The position numbers and the translations under genes are program-made. DNA of 64,000 bases from Aegilops tauschii subsp. strangulata. Taxonomy: Eukaryota; Streptophyta; Magnoliopsida; Poales; Poaceae. Below the pieces are notes generated by a model, which was not told where the DNA came from, ran no database searches, and saw only the letters and a list, made by a program, of their open reading frames with translations. Location: NCBI RefSeq assembly GCF_002575655.3, contig NC_053037.3, forward strand, positions 569,572,880-569,636,879, in the 5' to 3' direction. Positions 10,783 through 23,620 of the stretch are shown here, one piece after another. Each line of letters starts with the position of its first letter. Position 1 is the stretch's first letter.

Positions 10783-13700
10783 TGTCGGACCGCCTACCAG
10801 GGCCGCGTCGTCCACTGCTAGAGATGGATGTTTCTCATCCACGGCGACGGACCAAGAGCCTTGCATCACGTCCTCTCGCTTCATCGGCGCCGTCGTCCTC
10901 TTTGCCGGGGCCGCTCACACGACCTTCTCTTCCACTGCAACGGGACTTACCCCCCGATGCACCCGTCTTCCGTCCCAGATCTGCTTCAACGCCACTGATA
11001 GCCATCGCACCCCCGATGCCTACACGGCGCCGCAAGAGAGGTGGTACTTCATATCTCCTCAACTTTTTGATCTCAACCAGAAAATAGATCTTAACTTGGT
11101 TACTCCACTTTCTTTTCAGCTCTTAGAATTTAGTTCTTAGTTCGAAGCAAACAATGGCTGCTAAATATCATTTCTTCGGTTTCCCCCTTTTATGATCACT
11201 ATACGATCAGAATACGTGCTTCGTGTCATAATAGCACTGCTCGACCCATCAAGCTAAACAAGCTTAGTTGTTCAAATACGAATCTGATATTATTAAAACA
11301 GATTCATTTAATTGGTCAGCTAAATGTTCCTAAATTAGTTTTTAAAATGCATGTTCGCCGCTCGGGTGTGTGTCTCTACAGGGTGCCCATGTGACACCCA
11401 AAGATTTTATTTTGGTTTTATCAAAAAAATTATTTGATTTGAAGGAGGGTATTTAAATTTTTCATCTAAAGAACTCTCCTTCTCAAAAACCTTTCTTTTA
11501 TGACAAGTATTTTGTTTGGATTCACCCAAGACTTGATCTTTGGTCTTGGAGGTTTTTCCATCTTATGTTGACTCAACACAAATGTTTTTCATTTGGGAAA
11601 AACTCTTGAAAATCTTTTCTTTTTAAAAATAGCCCTATGACATTTGGAGTGATCCTCTCCCCTTTCAAAATCCCCTCTTGCCATGACCTAAGTGGAAATC
11701 CCCTCCCAAAGGCCCCCTCTTGGTGTCTAGATATACTTCAAATCCAGCAAGTTGAACTCCCCCATGATTTTGTTTCCATTTAATTTCTAATCAAAATATT
11801 TTCTGCCTTCTACTTTGACCCTTGGAGATTTACAAAGGAACTACCCTTTCTCCTTTGAGTTTTGCCTCCAAAAAAATTTCCCTGGCTAGTCCTTAGAGCC
11901 CTCAACCAAGATCCATGAAGATCCACTGGTCTCCAGTTCAAAAATTTCAAATTGTGCTTGCTGCAAGTTTGGACCATATTTGTCAAATTTGATGAAATTC
12001 ATTTGTTTTCTCCTCCTAAAAACCTGAGAAAATTCAGGCAGCCTCTGGATGCATCGAGAGGTCACCTCACCAAGCCCCAGCTCCAGAAAAAAATTTCCTC
12101 ATGCCAAATCATATCATCAAACACCTGAAGGACACTGTTCCTGTCAAGTTCAGAAAGTTCAGGGATACAGTTTCAGTGAGCCGCTGTCGTTTTCTTCAGA
12201 ACATCTACTCGATCTCGCCAGTAGCCGCGGTGGCGCCTTGCACCCTGTGCCTCCTTCTTATCCCTGCGCCGCACGACCGCCTGGAAGCTTGCGGGCGTCA
12301 GCGACGAGCTGGTGGAGGTGCGCCACCCCGTGAGCGACGGCAGCAGCGCCCTTTGCGGCTGCCAGAGAGGCGCAGTGTTGGACGGCGCCGTCCAGCGCCG
12401 CCCAAGCCACCAGAGGCCACCGCGTGGCCGTCCACTCACCTGTGCACGCTGCAGGTCCGTCGTCGTGAACTGGTAGGCGCGGAGCGCGCTCCCTGCCGCC
12501 GCCGTGCCCGTACGGCCGTTCCGTCGAGGACCGGCGTATTACACCAAGCCCGGCCGAGCTTTAGCGGAGGAACGGCGCTAGTGATCCTCCACGATGATGC
12601 CTAGCCACCTAAACCCACTGCCCAACCTCTGCCTCGCCGTAATTTCTCGCCGGCGTTATCCCGTTCACGGCCACCCCCTCGGATCGCCTATAAAAGGAGG
12701 CCCCGATCTCGAACTCGAACCCACACCATCTCTACACACCACTAGTACCACGCCAAGCCACTGGGCAGCCCCCGAGGAAGTCTTCCTCCCCAACTCCGGC
12801 CGCCTCGACCCGCTTCGGGATCCAGCTCGATTCACCCCCGTGCGTGCACCCCTACCTCTCAGCCCATGCCAGTAGTCTCCTAGTGCATCCACCTTTCTGA
12901 CCCGCGCATCAATTTGAAGTTTGCAGCACCCACCGGAGAGCTCCACCCTCGCCCGAACCACCGTCCGCCGGAGATAGTGTCGCCGTCGACGTGGTGCTCT
13001 CCGATGGTCAAGTCCACCACCCACCGACGCGGAAGAACACCCTTAACCTGTAGGTACCCTCCGATCACTCTGCCTCGCCGTGGTTCAACGCCGGCGACCA
13101 CCGCAGCCTTCGGGCACCGGCGAACTCTGTTGGAAGTTTTGAACCTGACGGGTGGGACCCCCCCGTCAGCCTCTCTTCTTTTCCCCTTCGAACCGATTTC
13201 TGAAAGCGCCTTCGGGCGAAATGTGTTTTATCTCTGGGCTAACGTATTTCCTATCGAACCGTTTTCTATTTTCTCAAACAAGCCCCTGGATCTTTTCTGT
13301 TTCATCACAGATTAGTCCTTGGACTAAAACCCTTATATCTTTTAAACAAAAGATGCTTTTTTATTGATTCTTTTTCTGTCAGTCTTATATTTTTGTCTAG
13401 TTTTTTATAGTATTTATTCAGAAAAACTTTGGAACACTTTTTATGCACGCAATGGTTTTCACGTTAGTATACGGTTTCGTTATACCGTAGGTTCCGGAGG
13501 AGGTGACGGAGCCGCGAACTTCGCCGAGCTAGACTCCGACTTCTCCGAACCAGGCAAGCATGTTTGAACCATTGATATGATGGGTGTTTTGCATGTTTGC
13601 TTGAATAGTTTGTGCATGGCATATGAGCATCGGTGAGTGTTACGTTGCATGCAAGGCAACTAACCGTGTGCCTCGAAGTTACTGTGATCTTTGATGAGAG

Positions 13701-16700
13701 CTGACCTGATCATGTGGTGACATGAGAGGTAGTAAGATGGTATTGTTGTAGCATGCCAGTCTTATGTCATCCGATAAACTCCGACGTTAACGTGGACCGA
13801 GCCACGTTACCGTTCTTCCCCTTTCGTGCTGCCACATGTTTTCTGCAAAGAATACGGTTTAGTAAGTTGCTAACCTCTCCTGCTCGCAACAACCGGAGTT
13901 TATCGGACGCCTAGAGGAGTCCCAGTCAGTCCCGTGCAATCCTGGATATTGGTCACTTGTATTATATACGCTTCCGCCACCCGCAATAAGAATTCTCGAG
14001 CCTCACTCCGACGCTCGAAGAGCTGTTAGATTCAGGAGTCATGTCACCCACTTCACTGTGACATATCCACCGCCGCTTTTATTGTGAGTCAGTAATTATG
14101 CCACCATATCCGCCTTTATGTGTAATATCGGTGTGCTTGTAATAAATTGTTGAGCGGCCTCCGCTCAACCTTGTATTATATTTAGTACCCCTGGATTTTT
14201 TCTGAAATCAAGAAATTGTCTACCAGTAAGGAGGAATTCTTCCCTACTGGTCCGTAAAAGGGATCGGTTTCTCAATAAATGTTTTATTGGAAAACCGGTC
14301 GTGACAGCCCACGGTGGGCCGGCCCACCCTAGGATTTTGGGTAGTCCCAGGCCCCGATTCCCCTCTGTTCTGCTGCGCGCTTCCGATCTCTACTCGCCCC
14401 CAGCCGCCTGCCTCGCCGGCGACTTGCCGTCCCCGGACAGCATCATTCTAGGAGGAGACGCCGGACTAACAGGAGGTCAGGAGCCGCTCGCCCAACAGCG
14501 TCACCGCTGCCCGGGCGCGCCGCCGTGCCTACCTTCCTAGTCTGTTCAGGGCTCAGGCGTGCAGCACCCACTAAGGCAACCCCTTTTATCCTGAGATAAC
14601 TCCTCAACACTCATCAGCCATTTTCTAATTAAGGACTGTCATTAGGGTTTGTTGTGTGTTTAGTGCTACCTACACTTAATGGTTCAGATGTATTTCGGTA
14701 ATCTTTAGTACCTGTAAAGTTCACAGGGTTTTCAAAATTCCGGCCATAGGAACAGACACTAGTCATTTTGGATTGTTGGTCGTAGTGACATTGACCCAGA
14801 TTACTACTGCAAGCCAGGTTTGTTGAAAATTTTACTTGTCTTTCTTACTCATTCGATATAATATCCAATTATTCATGTCGATTAGTTGCAAACAATAAGT
14901 GCAAGACAAACTTCTTGATTCAGATTTTGGACGGTCTCTTACTGCAGTTACAATTCTGCATACTTGTCCTAGTGAGCTCACAAGTAAATGATTGATTCAC
15001 TACATCTATGCTTGCCTTGTCATATTTGTTGTCAATATTCTTTTAGGGTGGACCACCCTGTTTCTAAATACTGCAACCGTATACATGAGTGAATAGTATT
15101 TCTCTATGTGATCTCTTCCATCATGTGTGGGCAACGAACACTACATTGTATAGAAAGAAAGTGTCATTTCCAGCTTTTACATAGGCTTCGATCTTTTACA
15201 GGGAATACAATCTGCCTACTTGCTTTGTGTCGCACTACCAACGCTCCACCCTTGAAGCTAAACATTATGCCACTCATAATTCCTTAGTTTATTTGTTCAA
15301 ATACGAATTTCATATAATTCTAATGTTCCTACTTCAGTTTTGAAATGTGTGTCTGCCTGTTATAGAGACATAAGGGGTTTGTATTTCTGTGTGTGGTCTG
15401 GTCAGCACGGTTGGGGGGTGAACTTTGCATATGCAGGGGTTTATAGGGAGACATTCTTCGAGTTGAATCCGCAATGCATTCCATAGATAATCTGACTACC
15501 TTTTATGTTTTCATGAATCTCAGATTCTGAACAGCATCATAATGATTATGATCTTGCGCGCATGAAAAGAATAAAGCAGAACAATGCCATGGCTGTCAAA
15601 CTTGGCATTAAGGGACTGAAATCAAGTCTGGATGCAATGCAATGCAAACGCTCTCCACCTACAAATTCATGCTCAGAATATGATCCTAACAGTGATTCTG
15701 AGCTAGAGGGAGACCTAAGTCAATGTAGCTCCCTAGTGGAGGAGTCAGAGGAAGATGCCCTATCTTATTCACCCATCAAGGTGCTTGCTCTAACATTCCA
15801 AGGTTATATTTGTTGCACATATCTTGCAACTGATGCTTTGCATTGCTTCTACTTTGTTGAACTGCCATTAGCTTAGTTTACACATCGTAGATGTGAATAC
15901 GGCCTGCCTATCCATTTTCAGTACATATTCCATCTGCAATCATACCATATACCATATTTATCCATTCAAATGTTGTTTTTGTGTATCAGACGTTCAAAAG
16001 GAAGAGGGCGATTGCTGATCGTGGAGGAGCGCAAGCAAAGTATTTGGAAAAGGTAGTGGCACCTGATAAATCAAATAGCCCATTAGGTGTAGTTGCAATA
16101 TCACCTGACCCACAAAACACCCCAACTCTAGCAGACTCTAGCACTACTACACTGGTCATTTCTGATGCCCCAACTCAGCAGACCCCAACTGCAGCAAACA
16201 TTATGATTATGCCAGTTGACATAGCACCAGCTCTACGACGCAAAACCCCCATTCCAGCAAAGAGTACACCAAATCCAGTTGCCAAATCCCTTCTCGCACC
16301 AGAGAGAGCCCCAATTTCAGCAAATAGGACCCCTGTTCCATTTCTTCCCAGTTTAGAAGACAAAGCTTATATTGTTGTCAGGAACTTTGTGCGCATCTTT
16401 CCTTCATGGAAAGATTATACCGCAGGCATAGAACAATTTCCAGTCTTCCTCCGCAACTTACGCGTAAGTAATGTACTAATGTTATTCATGGCCATTACTG
16501 CATATGTTTCTGCTGACAGAAGACACAAGATTTCATTCTTTTAATAGGCGAGGACCAAACTGGATTGTGAAGACGAGCAAGGGTTGGTTGCGCTTTTCAA
16601 GCACTCGTTGATGAAGTATCGTTCCTACCTGAGGCAAGCGCACTTCGATGGCAAGCCTCTAAACGAAATTTCTGTAAAGTCTCCAGTGCTACATTTATCC

Positions 16701-18757
16701 GAGGGTGACTGGAATAATCTTGTTACACATTGGCCTCGGCTACAGCGTAAGGTACTATCTATGGTATCACATCACAATTTGAACTACATTTCTGCATTTG
16801 CCTTAACGTCTCACTTGTACGAAAATTGTTAGCAGGAGAACATTCGTTCTCAAGGGACCACAGAATCTCGCAACTATACTGCACACTGCATTGCTCTTGT
16901 GAGTACCTCTTGCCCTGTATGACCATACTTACTTTCATAGCTGTTTGATTATGTAGCATCACTGCACATGTTAGCCTCGTTATCGTCCATTTGGTGGACA
17001 TTATAAGATTCGTATGGACTCTTACATAAATTTCGAATCAACCCAATGATTTTGAAGAGGTTTAGCTCTGCAGTCCTCTTGTAAGGACTGAACGTCGTCT
17101 ATGACTGTACTTACATTAACAGCTACACCCTCCGTCCCATAATATAAGAACGTTTTGTACAGTACACCAGTGTTCAAAACACACTTGTATTATGGGAAGA
17201 GGGATTGGTTCATTGTGTAGCATTCTGCATCTTATCTCCCTCGCCCACCATTTACTAAAAAATATTAGATCTATATTTAATCTTACCAAAAAGTAGAATA
17301 CACAGACAATGCCAGTGCAGAAGTGTAGCCCATTGCTCTTGTCAGTACATTTTGTCCTGTAATGCTTGTACTTCCAGGGATTGGTAGTTGATTATGTAGC
17401 ATCAATCTGCATATTATCTTCATTATCCTATATCCCATCCAGTATTATCATATCTATAATTACTCTCTACAAAATGTAGAGTACAGGCAATGCTTATGAA
17501 GAAGATTCTGTGCTGAAATTCTTGAGTTATCCTTCCCTTGACATGGAGAAGGGCATTATAAAGCCGGTGTTAACTGTTAATGTAAGTCAGTCCTTCTAAA
17601 GCCTTTATCCTCAACTGCTGTTTAATTTGCTCATACTCCCTATCGTTTACTACTGTTTAGTTTGCTGTGTCTACCAAAATGCATGTTCGCAAGAACCGTA
17701 AGTTATAAGTTTTACTTGTAAAACCAAATTCCTTATTCATACCATGCACATTACTCAATACTCCCTATATGTATGCTTGTTTTTGTGGATCTATAATCCA
17801 GTGTGTGGTGAAGCAGCCCACGTTTGCACCTTGTCATCTCCTGTTTTATCTTACTGATGTGGCTGATGATTTGAACAACATGCCATGCACATTAACCAAA
17901 ATAGATACAATGATTTTCTTTGCCCTTCATCTATGCTTGTTATGTTGGCATGGTAATCCAGCAGTGTGGTGAAGCTCCCAGCATTATGAACAATGCCAAA
18001 TTATGCTATTGATATTTTGAACTTACTCTTTATTTTCTAATTTGAAATTGGATGGAATTGACAGCACAGTTATCATCTTTTTTTATACATGTGCAAAACA
18101 TTTGAACAACATGCCATGCACATTAACCAAAATAGATACAATGATTTTCTTTGCCCTTCATCTATGCTTGTTATGTTGACATGGTAATCCAGCAGTGTGG
18201 TGAAGCTCCCAGCATTATGAACAATGCCAAATTATGCTATTGATATTTTGAACTTACTCTTTATTTTCTAATTTGAAATTGGATGGAATTGACAGCACAG
18301 TTATCACCTTTGTTTATACATGTGCAAAACATGTCATCTCTCTGCTTTGTTTCAGGGTGATATGCCTGATGGCATGCACAAGTTTGCTGAAGGCTGTGCG
18401 ACAAACCCAACATATATTTCAGCAAAGAAGGCAAAATATCTTGAACATAGCAAGACAACCCCAAAGTCTTGTCTTGATGCAGTGTTCAAGTTACTTGAGA
18501 CTAGCAGTCAGACAAGCTCACAGAATTCGTTGTCTGAATCAGTTCGACTTCTTCAGTCCCAAGTTCTAGCAGAAACGCATTCTGCAACTCAACTTCGACT
18601 TGAAGTCCTATCTCTAAGAAAGATTGCGGAGAACACCAATGAGAACCTCATCGCTAAACAGCTACACCAGGAAGCTATGACTGACATGCTAGGCCGGTCT
18701 CACAGCCTTGCTCAACAGCTTCCGCAACAGTTCCCGCGCAAGGCTAACCTTTCTTGA
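10782..18757 (+). CDS. Seven-exon gene, possibly derived from a plant (En/Spm-associated) transposase family
   Basis: My exon model is 10782-11040, 15524-15780, 15990-16463, 16548-16751, 16833-16898, 17480-17581 and 18356-18757, giving 587 codons. Intron 1 is phase 1 on both sides and the rest are phase 0; the donors are GT and the acceptors AG. Exon 1 is Arg/Pro-rich. Exon 2 reads NDYDLARMKRIKQNN...LGIKGL, a start style seen in grass proteins with the Ptta/En-Spm Transposase_24 region. Exon 3 has a Thr/Pro-rich linker, then VRNFVRIFPSWKDY. Exon 4 ends in an LSEGDWNNLVTHWP segment and exon 5 in ENIRSQGTTESRNYTAHCIA, a plausible remnant of the K.NR.....H..G signature. The last exon (GDMPDGMHKFAEGC...) ends in a coiled coil. 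The reading frame is open throughout, which fits a domesticated or recently active gene. Caveats: a GC-rich block at 14307-14560 could supply another first exon, and the family call is inference. Confidence 0.6.
11390..14306. mobile_element. Solo LTR of a retrotransposon, 2.9 kb, inside intron 1
   Basis: It starts TGTGACACCC at 11390 and ends GGTCGTGACA at 14306, giving TG...CA with a short inverted match. The 5 bp GCCCA immediately precede it (11385-11389) and follow it (14307-14311), a perfect 5-bp duplication. No gag, protease, reverse transcriptase or integrase reading is present, so it is a solo LTR left by LTR-LTR recombination. Length and ends suggest a Ty3/gypsy family; I do not name one. 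ORFs within (for example 12049-12604) are not real genes. Confidence 0.9.
12689..12696 (+). promoter_or_regulatory. TATA box of the solo LTR
   Basis: TATAAAAG in GC-rich context about 1.3 kb into the LTR, followed by CTC-rich leader-like sequence. It marks the likely U3/R boundary. Transcription from it would run rightwards, in the same direction as the host gene. Confidence 0.6.
14307..15523 (+). other. Rest of intron 1, with a GC-rich exon-like block
   Basis: 14307-14560 is GC-rich and includes an open frame of 79 codons (14301-14540) that starts inside the LTR. It may be an alternative first exon or leader of the downstream gene. From 14600 the sequence is AT-rich intron with no coding signal up to the acceptor CAG at 15521-15523. 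Confidence 0.4.
17126..17206. mobile_element. Short Stowaway-like MITE in an intron
   Basis: CACCCTCCGTCCCATAATAT at the left is matched in inverse at the right by TGTATTATGGGAAGAGGG, with a TTTTGTACAGTACACCAGTG centre. The left TA is at 17124-17125; the right boundary is degenerate. It lies between exons 5 and 6 of the gene ending at 18757. Non-coding. Confidence 0.7.
17871..18332. repeat. 231-bp tandem duplication in the last intron
   Basis: TTGAACAACATGCCATGCAC begins at 17871 and again at 18102. The two units are nearly identical; visible differences include GGCATGG/GACATGG and a few bases in the T-run near 18075/18306. The second unit ends 23 bases before the final acceptor CAG, so the duplication brought a second copy of branch-point-region sequence close to the exon. 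Confidence 0.92.
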
Positions 18758-18999
18758 ACTGTCCTGGAAGTGGTCTCGGTTCAGTATTATTTTGTTACGC
18801 TGCAATGGTGCCCGGTTTTTGTAATCTGCTTCTTCGTTGCGCTTTATGATCACTGGTGGCGAACTTCGATGCCCAGTGGATGTAATATACCATAAATCCT
18901 TTATTGTATAGTGTAGGTTTATTCTTAGTTACTATGCCGTAATTTCTTTATTGTATAGAGTAGGTTTGTTCTTAATTCCTACTAGTTACTGCCATCATT

Positions 19000-20342
19000 C
19001 ACTATCTGAAAAAAAATCAGATGTAGTCGACCGGGCCGAAACATTCGCCTCTAACGGGCCTGGTGAGCGGGCCACAATTGGGCCGGCCTGCATCATTCTT
19101 GGGCCCGAATGATTGGGGCCTTCACACTTTGCGCGAGGCCCACAACTTACACCGGCCTATATTTTAGTTGGGCCTTTTGTGGACCCAGCGCTTAGTTTGG
19201 CCCAGGTAGCGTTGGGCCATTAACAGGCTGAATATTGTACTGGCCTGTTATGGCCCAGATGAAACCATGGGCCTTTAGCAGGCCAAAATGCATATTGGGC
19301 CTCAATTTTCACTAGTCATCGTCGGTCCTTCAGCAGGCTGAAATGTAAACCGAGCCTTTTTGGGCCTAGTTATATCACGAGCAGTTACCAAGCCGAAACA
19401 TATCTCGGGCCTTAGTTGGCCCACTGATATCATGGGCCTTTAAGAGGCCGAAAGCTTAGTACAGACATCAACGGGCCGAATTATGCGACAGGCCTTTAAG
19501 AGGCCCAAAGTCACGTTGGGCTTAACTGTTGCCACCTTTATCACGGGCCGTTAGTGGGCCCGATGTCCCGTCGGACCATATATGGCCCATGGGCAGCACG
19601 GGCCATTCCCAGGCCGAAAGTCACACCGGGCTGAAATGGGCCCATGTCTACATCGGGCCTCTAACAGGCGGAAAGTCATTAGGCTATAATGGGGCCCAAA
19701 TATTCAACGAACAATTAACGGGCCAGATCTGGCTTCGGGCCATAAATGGGCCCAAATATTCGGCGAACAATTAACGGGCCAGATCTGGCTTCGGGCCGTA
19801 AATGGGCCTTTATTAAGCAGGCCGTTATTGGGCTGGCCCACTAGTACCTGAGTAAGTACTACGGGCCTTTGACTGGGCCGGCCTTTTTAACCTATATGGG
19901 CCTCTGTTGGGCCGTGCCATGTGTCGACGTACCATAGGCGCTTTGGGTCCAATGAGTGGATGACATCTGTCCCAACGGTGAGCCGACATGTGTTTCCTCC
20001 AGCCAATGATGATTTTACACATGGAAAATCCCCATTGGTCGGGGCTATTAACGGGTTATCGGATCCAAAACCGGACCCGATAGCTAAACGGCGTTCCGTT
20101 ACGGTGGATGCCACGTGTCCGTCACCCTTGACGAAAGCACTTCTGTGACGCGCGATTTATCGTCATGGAAGTGGACACTTCCGTGATGATAGTTTTGGTA
20201 ATGTCATGGAACACTTCTACGACAGCTCAGGTATGACTATCTTGATTCTGTCATAAATTTGTCATGGATGTACATGCATGACAAAAAATGCGACCTACTA
20301 TGACAAACACGTATCATCACGGAAGTGTCTTTTTTTGTAGTG
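19000..20342. mobile_element. Probable non-autonomous CACTA element
   Basis: The right end, read inversely, is CACTACAAAAAAAGACACTT, a classic CACTA terminus ending TAGTG at 20342. The left end is a weaker CACTATCTGAAAAAAAATCA at 19000. CATT flanks both sides (18996-18999 and 20343-20346). The interior is packed with GGGCC/GGCCC subterminal repeats (GGGCCTTTAGCAGGCCGAAA style), as in many grass CACTA derivatives. No transposase is present. The 4-bp rather than 3-bp flank makes the left boundary tentative. Confidence 0.6.
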
Positions 20343-20346
20343 CATT

Positions 20347-21545
20347 GGGGTACTTGTAATGCAAGTAAGTATACTTGCATTGAGGTTCAGCTTGCCTCTT
20401 TTGGGAATCAATTTTCTCATACAACTTGTCCAAATCTTTCTTGAAATCAGACAACTCAGTTTCGGCCTTATCCCCATCATAGATCTGCCCAAAGCACCAC
20501 TCCACATACTACATCTTGTACCTTGGATCCAGAAAGGTGGCAAGAACCATGACACTATTTGGTTCTTCCCAATATTTGTTAAACTTGTCCATCATATCAT
20601 GAACCATAACACTATAAGTTTTTATCCTTATGAACCATAGCTTTTCTCAAAGCAATTTTGATACTCACAATGCGGGGATAAAATATGTTTGTGGTGGGAT
20701 ATGATTTACCTGAAAAGTCCATAGTCACTCTAGCAAAAGCAAATAACAATGGCTCAATAAGCTAAAACGCCTCCCATTCTTTGTTTGTAGGCTTCCACTT
20801 GTAGTTGTCATCCGACTTAGCATAATAAGCCAAGCTTGCCTATATGGTCGGCCAGTTTTCAGCATCTTGTAAGTAGAACTCCACCTTGTGCAAACAACTA
20901 GCATAAAATCCCATCCAATTTCAAGGCCTAAACTTCTGTAAATCTCAACAAACTTTTGCAACCGGGCAGGGGATTTCTTGAAGTATTCCATTGTATCCGT
21001 TCGATTCATTACAAAGGTGTTCATACATATTGTCCCATCCTGCCCTAAAGTTGACAATGTGAGCACAACACCGGACATGAAAATATTTGCCTTCAAAGTA
21101 TGTCCCTCTTCGAACAGAAAACATTGCCTTCAAATCTTCAACAACCGCATCATTGTTTGATGCATGGTCTAGTGTGATGTACATTATAATGTTTTGTATC
21201 TTCCATTCTGTCACACAAACAAACAACGCAACAGCAATGATGCTTCCGTTGTGAGGGGGATATAACTGCACGATGGCGAACACATGAGTCTGTATTCTCG
21301 AATGTTTATCTATATAGTGTTCCACTACATTGGTTACCTGTCCACATATCGGTAGTGATAATAATGTGATTCACATTCTTCAAGGCTGCCTTCAGGATTT
21401 CCTTCTCTTTCTTGAAAATGGTCAAGCACTCAACTCTTATTGCCTTCTTGCCAATGGCTTAATATAGTGGGTTCGAGTACTTCATCACAATATTGAACCA
21501 CTCATGTTCCACCATCCTGAGTGAGTAGTCATGGACGACCACCAT
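20347..21545 (-). pseudogene. hAT transposase fragment (Ac/RICESLEEPER-like)
   Basis: Read on the minus strand the order is: HDYSLRMVEHEWFNIVMKYS (21.5 kb), ITTDMWTGNQ (21.34 kb), YITLDHASNNDAVVEDLK with FHVRCCAHIVN (about 21.2-21.0 kb), VCTRWSSTYKML (about 20.9 kb), and VLDPRYK-like CTRCSMW plus GDKAETELSDFKKDLDKLYE (about 20.5-20.35 kb). This is the normal order of a hAT transposase with its D, CxxH and W signatures. In-frame stops and at least three frameshifts interrupt it. The N-terminal BED finger and the C-terminal dimerisation motif are missing, and the 3' side stops at the CACTA end at 20342. It is inactive. Confidence 0.8.
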
Positions 21546-21599
21546 TTTTGCAACCAACTCCTTCATAGTGATCTGGCTACTACTTCTTATAGTCTACTA

Positions 21600-23306
21600 C
21601 TAAGTGCTAACTAGCAGCTTTGTACAGTGAGACATGGAAAAATATGCAGAGAGTGACTCGATCAATGGCAATAATATTCAGACATATGAATACATCCAAG
21701 GTTCAATGAATATGCACTCAATAAATAGGGGCATAACACGGGCATATGGACTTATATACTCACTTTTTGATAGCATGTACAATCAAATGCATCAATTGCT
21801 AGATCAAACAAAGTAAGATCAGAAGCTTTATTTCAGAAACTATATCATTTTCTAGATCAGACAATTACATTTGATCATTGCTTACTAGCGACTCAGCTTA
21901 AGCTAGAGAAGTAGGTGTGGTGGACATGTTGGCAGGGCCGAGGGTCCAGTCAGATGCAATAGCTACCACCGCGCGCGTGCCGACGCCTTTGGTGTCAGGT
22001 AGACACCGAGGCAGAGTCGTGGGTGGCCGCACTCGTGTTTGTTGCTTTGCCTTCACATGCAAGACGACTAGGACGATACTTGGATTGGCCTTGGAGAGCG
22101 AACCGACGGCTCAATGGTGGAATGGTTGTTTGCTCCCTCGGACGCTAGATGTTTCCATGTGGCGAAGTTGGCGAAAAAGGAGGGGCCACCTATTGGATTC
22201 AGCATCAAAACATGCTAAGCTGCCGATGAGTGATATTTGCAAAGAGAATGCATTGGGCCAAACTTTTGGGCGGACAAAAAGCCGTAAAATGGTCGTTTCT
22301 TCTAACCTAGCAACAATTGTGGTTCTTTTTAGCCATAAGGACGTGATGCTATGGTTCTGCTTTTCCATTCTAGCTTCTTTGTCTCATTTTTTCCATGGTT
22401 TCTATTGGGGTTTTCTTTTTTATTTAGTTTTTGGTTTTCTTTCTCTATTGGTTCTGTTGAATCGTAGGTCGAGTTCAGAAGTAAACCAACAAGTTCTAGT
22501 GATCATAACCTAGCTACAACTACATGTATGAGACCCACTCAACTTCACGCGGGGGGGGGCTAGCTAGAGAGAACATGTGAGCGGTCAAGAACAAATGATT
22601 TGAGTTTCTCTGGTTGTTGAAGGAGCTTTCAGGGAAGCTCTGAGTGCAAGGATCATTTTCGATGATGGATTTATGCCGCCCGTGCCGGGGTTGGAGGTTT
22701 GAGGGGACCACTTGATTGACTTCATCGAGATGTCTTTTCTCTCCCTCAAGGATTACAAAGGGGTCCATATCTAGCTACCATGTTGTGCTCATGCATGGTG
22801 TCAACCTTAGGGAAAGTCTCATTCGGCATGATTTCTTTTCATGTTATTTTCCTTCTTTCCCTCAGGTCCATATGTAGTACAACAGGGTAGGGTATAGGTG
22901 TTTTAGAAGATTTTCATGACTCATGTATATGTATACGTAATGTTATATACCTAAATATGAGTAATTGATCTGAGCTAACTCTATTTTTTTAACAAATGCA
23001 ACTATGCCAACTTACCAGGTCATCGTTCGTGAAAAAAACCACCTTAACATGTGCTTCTCTCCACATTCAACAATGACAACTCACCATACCATCATGCGTG
23101 GGAAAGACACACCTTAACATGCATCATGCATTCTACTCATATTTAATAAAGATTCTACAATTATACAATGATAAAATATAATAAAGTATACTTAGTTTTA
23201 GTTTTAGTTTTTTTTGCACAGATCTATTTTTAGTTTTAATTATCATATTCTGATTCCAAATACTGATGTTTCATCTTTACCTAATAATAAAGCGTCTATC
23301 GCTTCT
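21600..23306. other. Intergenic, no gene accepted
   Basis: One 198-codon ORF (21917-22513, +) exists. It has no recognisable domain, its C-terminal half is Phe/Leu-rich because of T-rich DNA, and it has no promoter-like GC pattern. The remainder is AT-rich. Confidence 0.4.
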
Positions 23307-23335
23307 CACTAGTAGAAAACTGGGCTTTGGTCACA

Positions 23336-23620
23336 GGGCAATATTCACATTAGTCCCGGTTCAGTCACGAACCGGGACTAATGTGAGCATTGGTCCCGGT
23401 TCGTGTGGCCAGGGGCCTGCCGGGCCTCGTGGGGCATTGGTCCCGGTTCGTCCGGCCCCTTTGGTCCCGGTTGGTGGGACAAACTGGGACCAACGGGCCT
23501 CGCTCCTGGCCCACCACCATTGATCCCGGTTGGTGGCTTGAACCGGGACCAGAGGCTCACCCTTTAGTCCCGGTTCATACCACAAACCAGGACTAAAGGG
23601 CTGGTCCTAGTTGCGGTCAG
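23336..23620. repeat. Left subterminal repeat region of the CACTA element
   Basis: Closely spaced copies of ATTGGTCCCGGTTCGTG-type sequence and its complement, arranged as direct and inverted units. In this superfamily such repeats are the likely binding sites of the TNPA-like protein; that role here is inference. More copies lie at 24345-24505. Confidence 0.85.

Noticed and set aside
12049..13315. Overlapping ORFs of 70-167 codons on both strands
   Set aside because: They lie wholly inside the solo LTR and show no gag or pol motif.
21917..22513. 198-codon plus-strand ORF
   Set aside because: No domain, composition-driven hydrophobic tail, no splice or promoter support.
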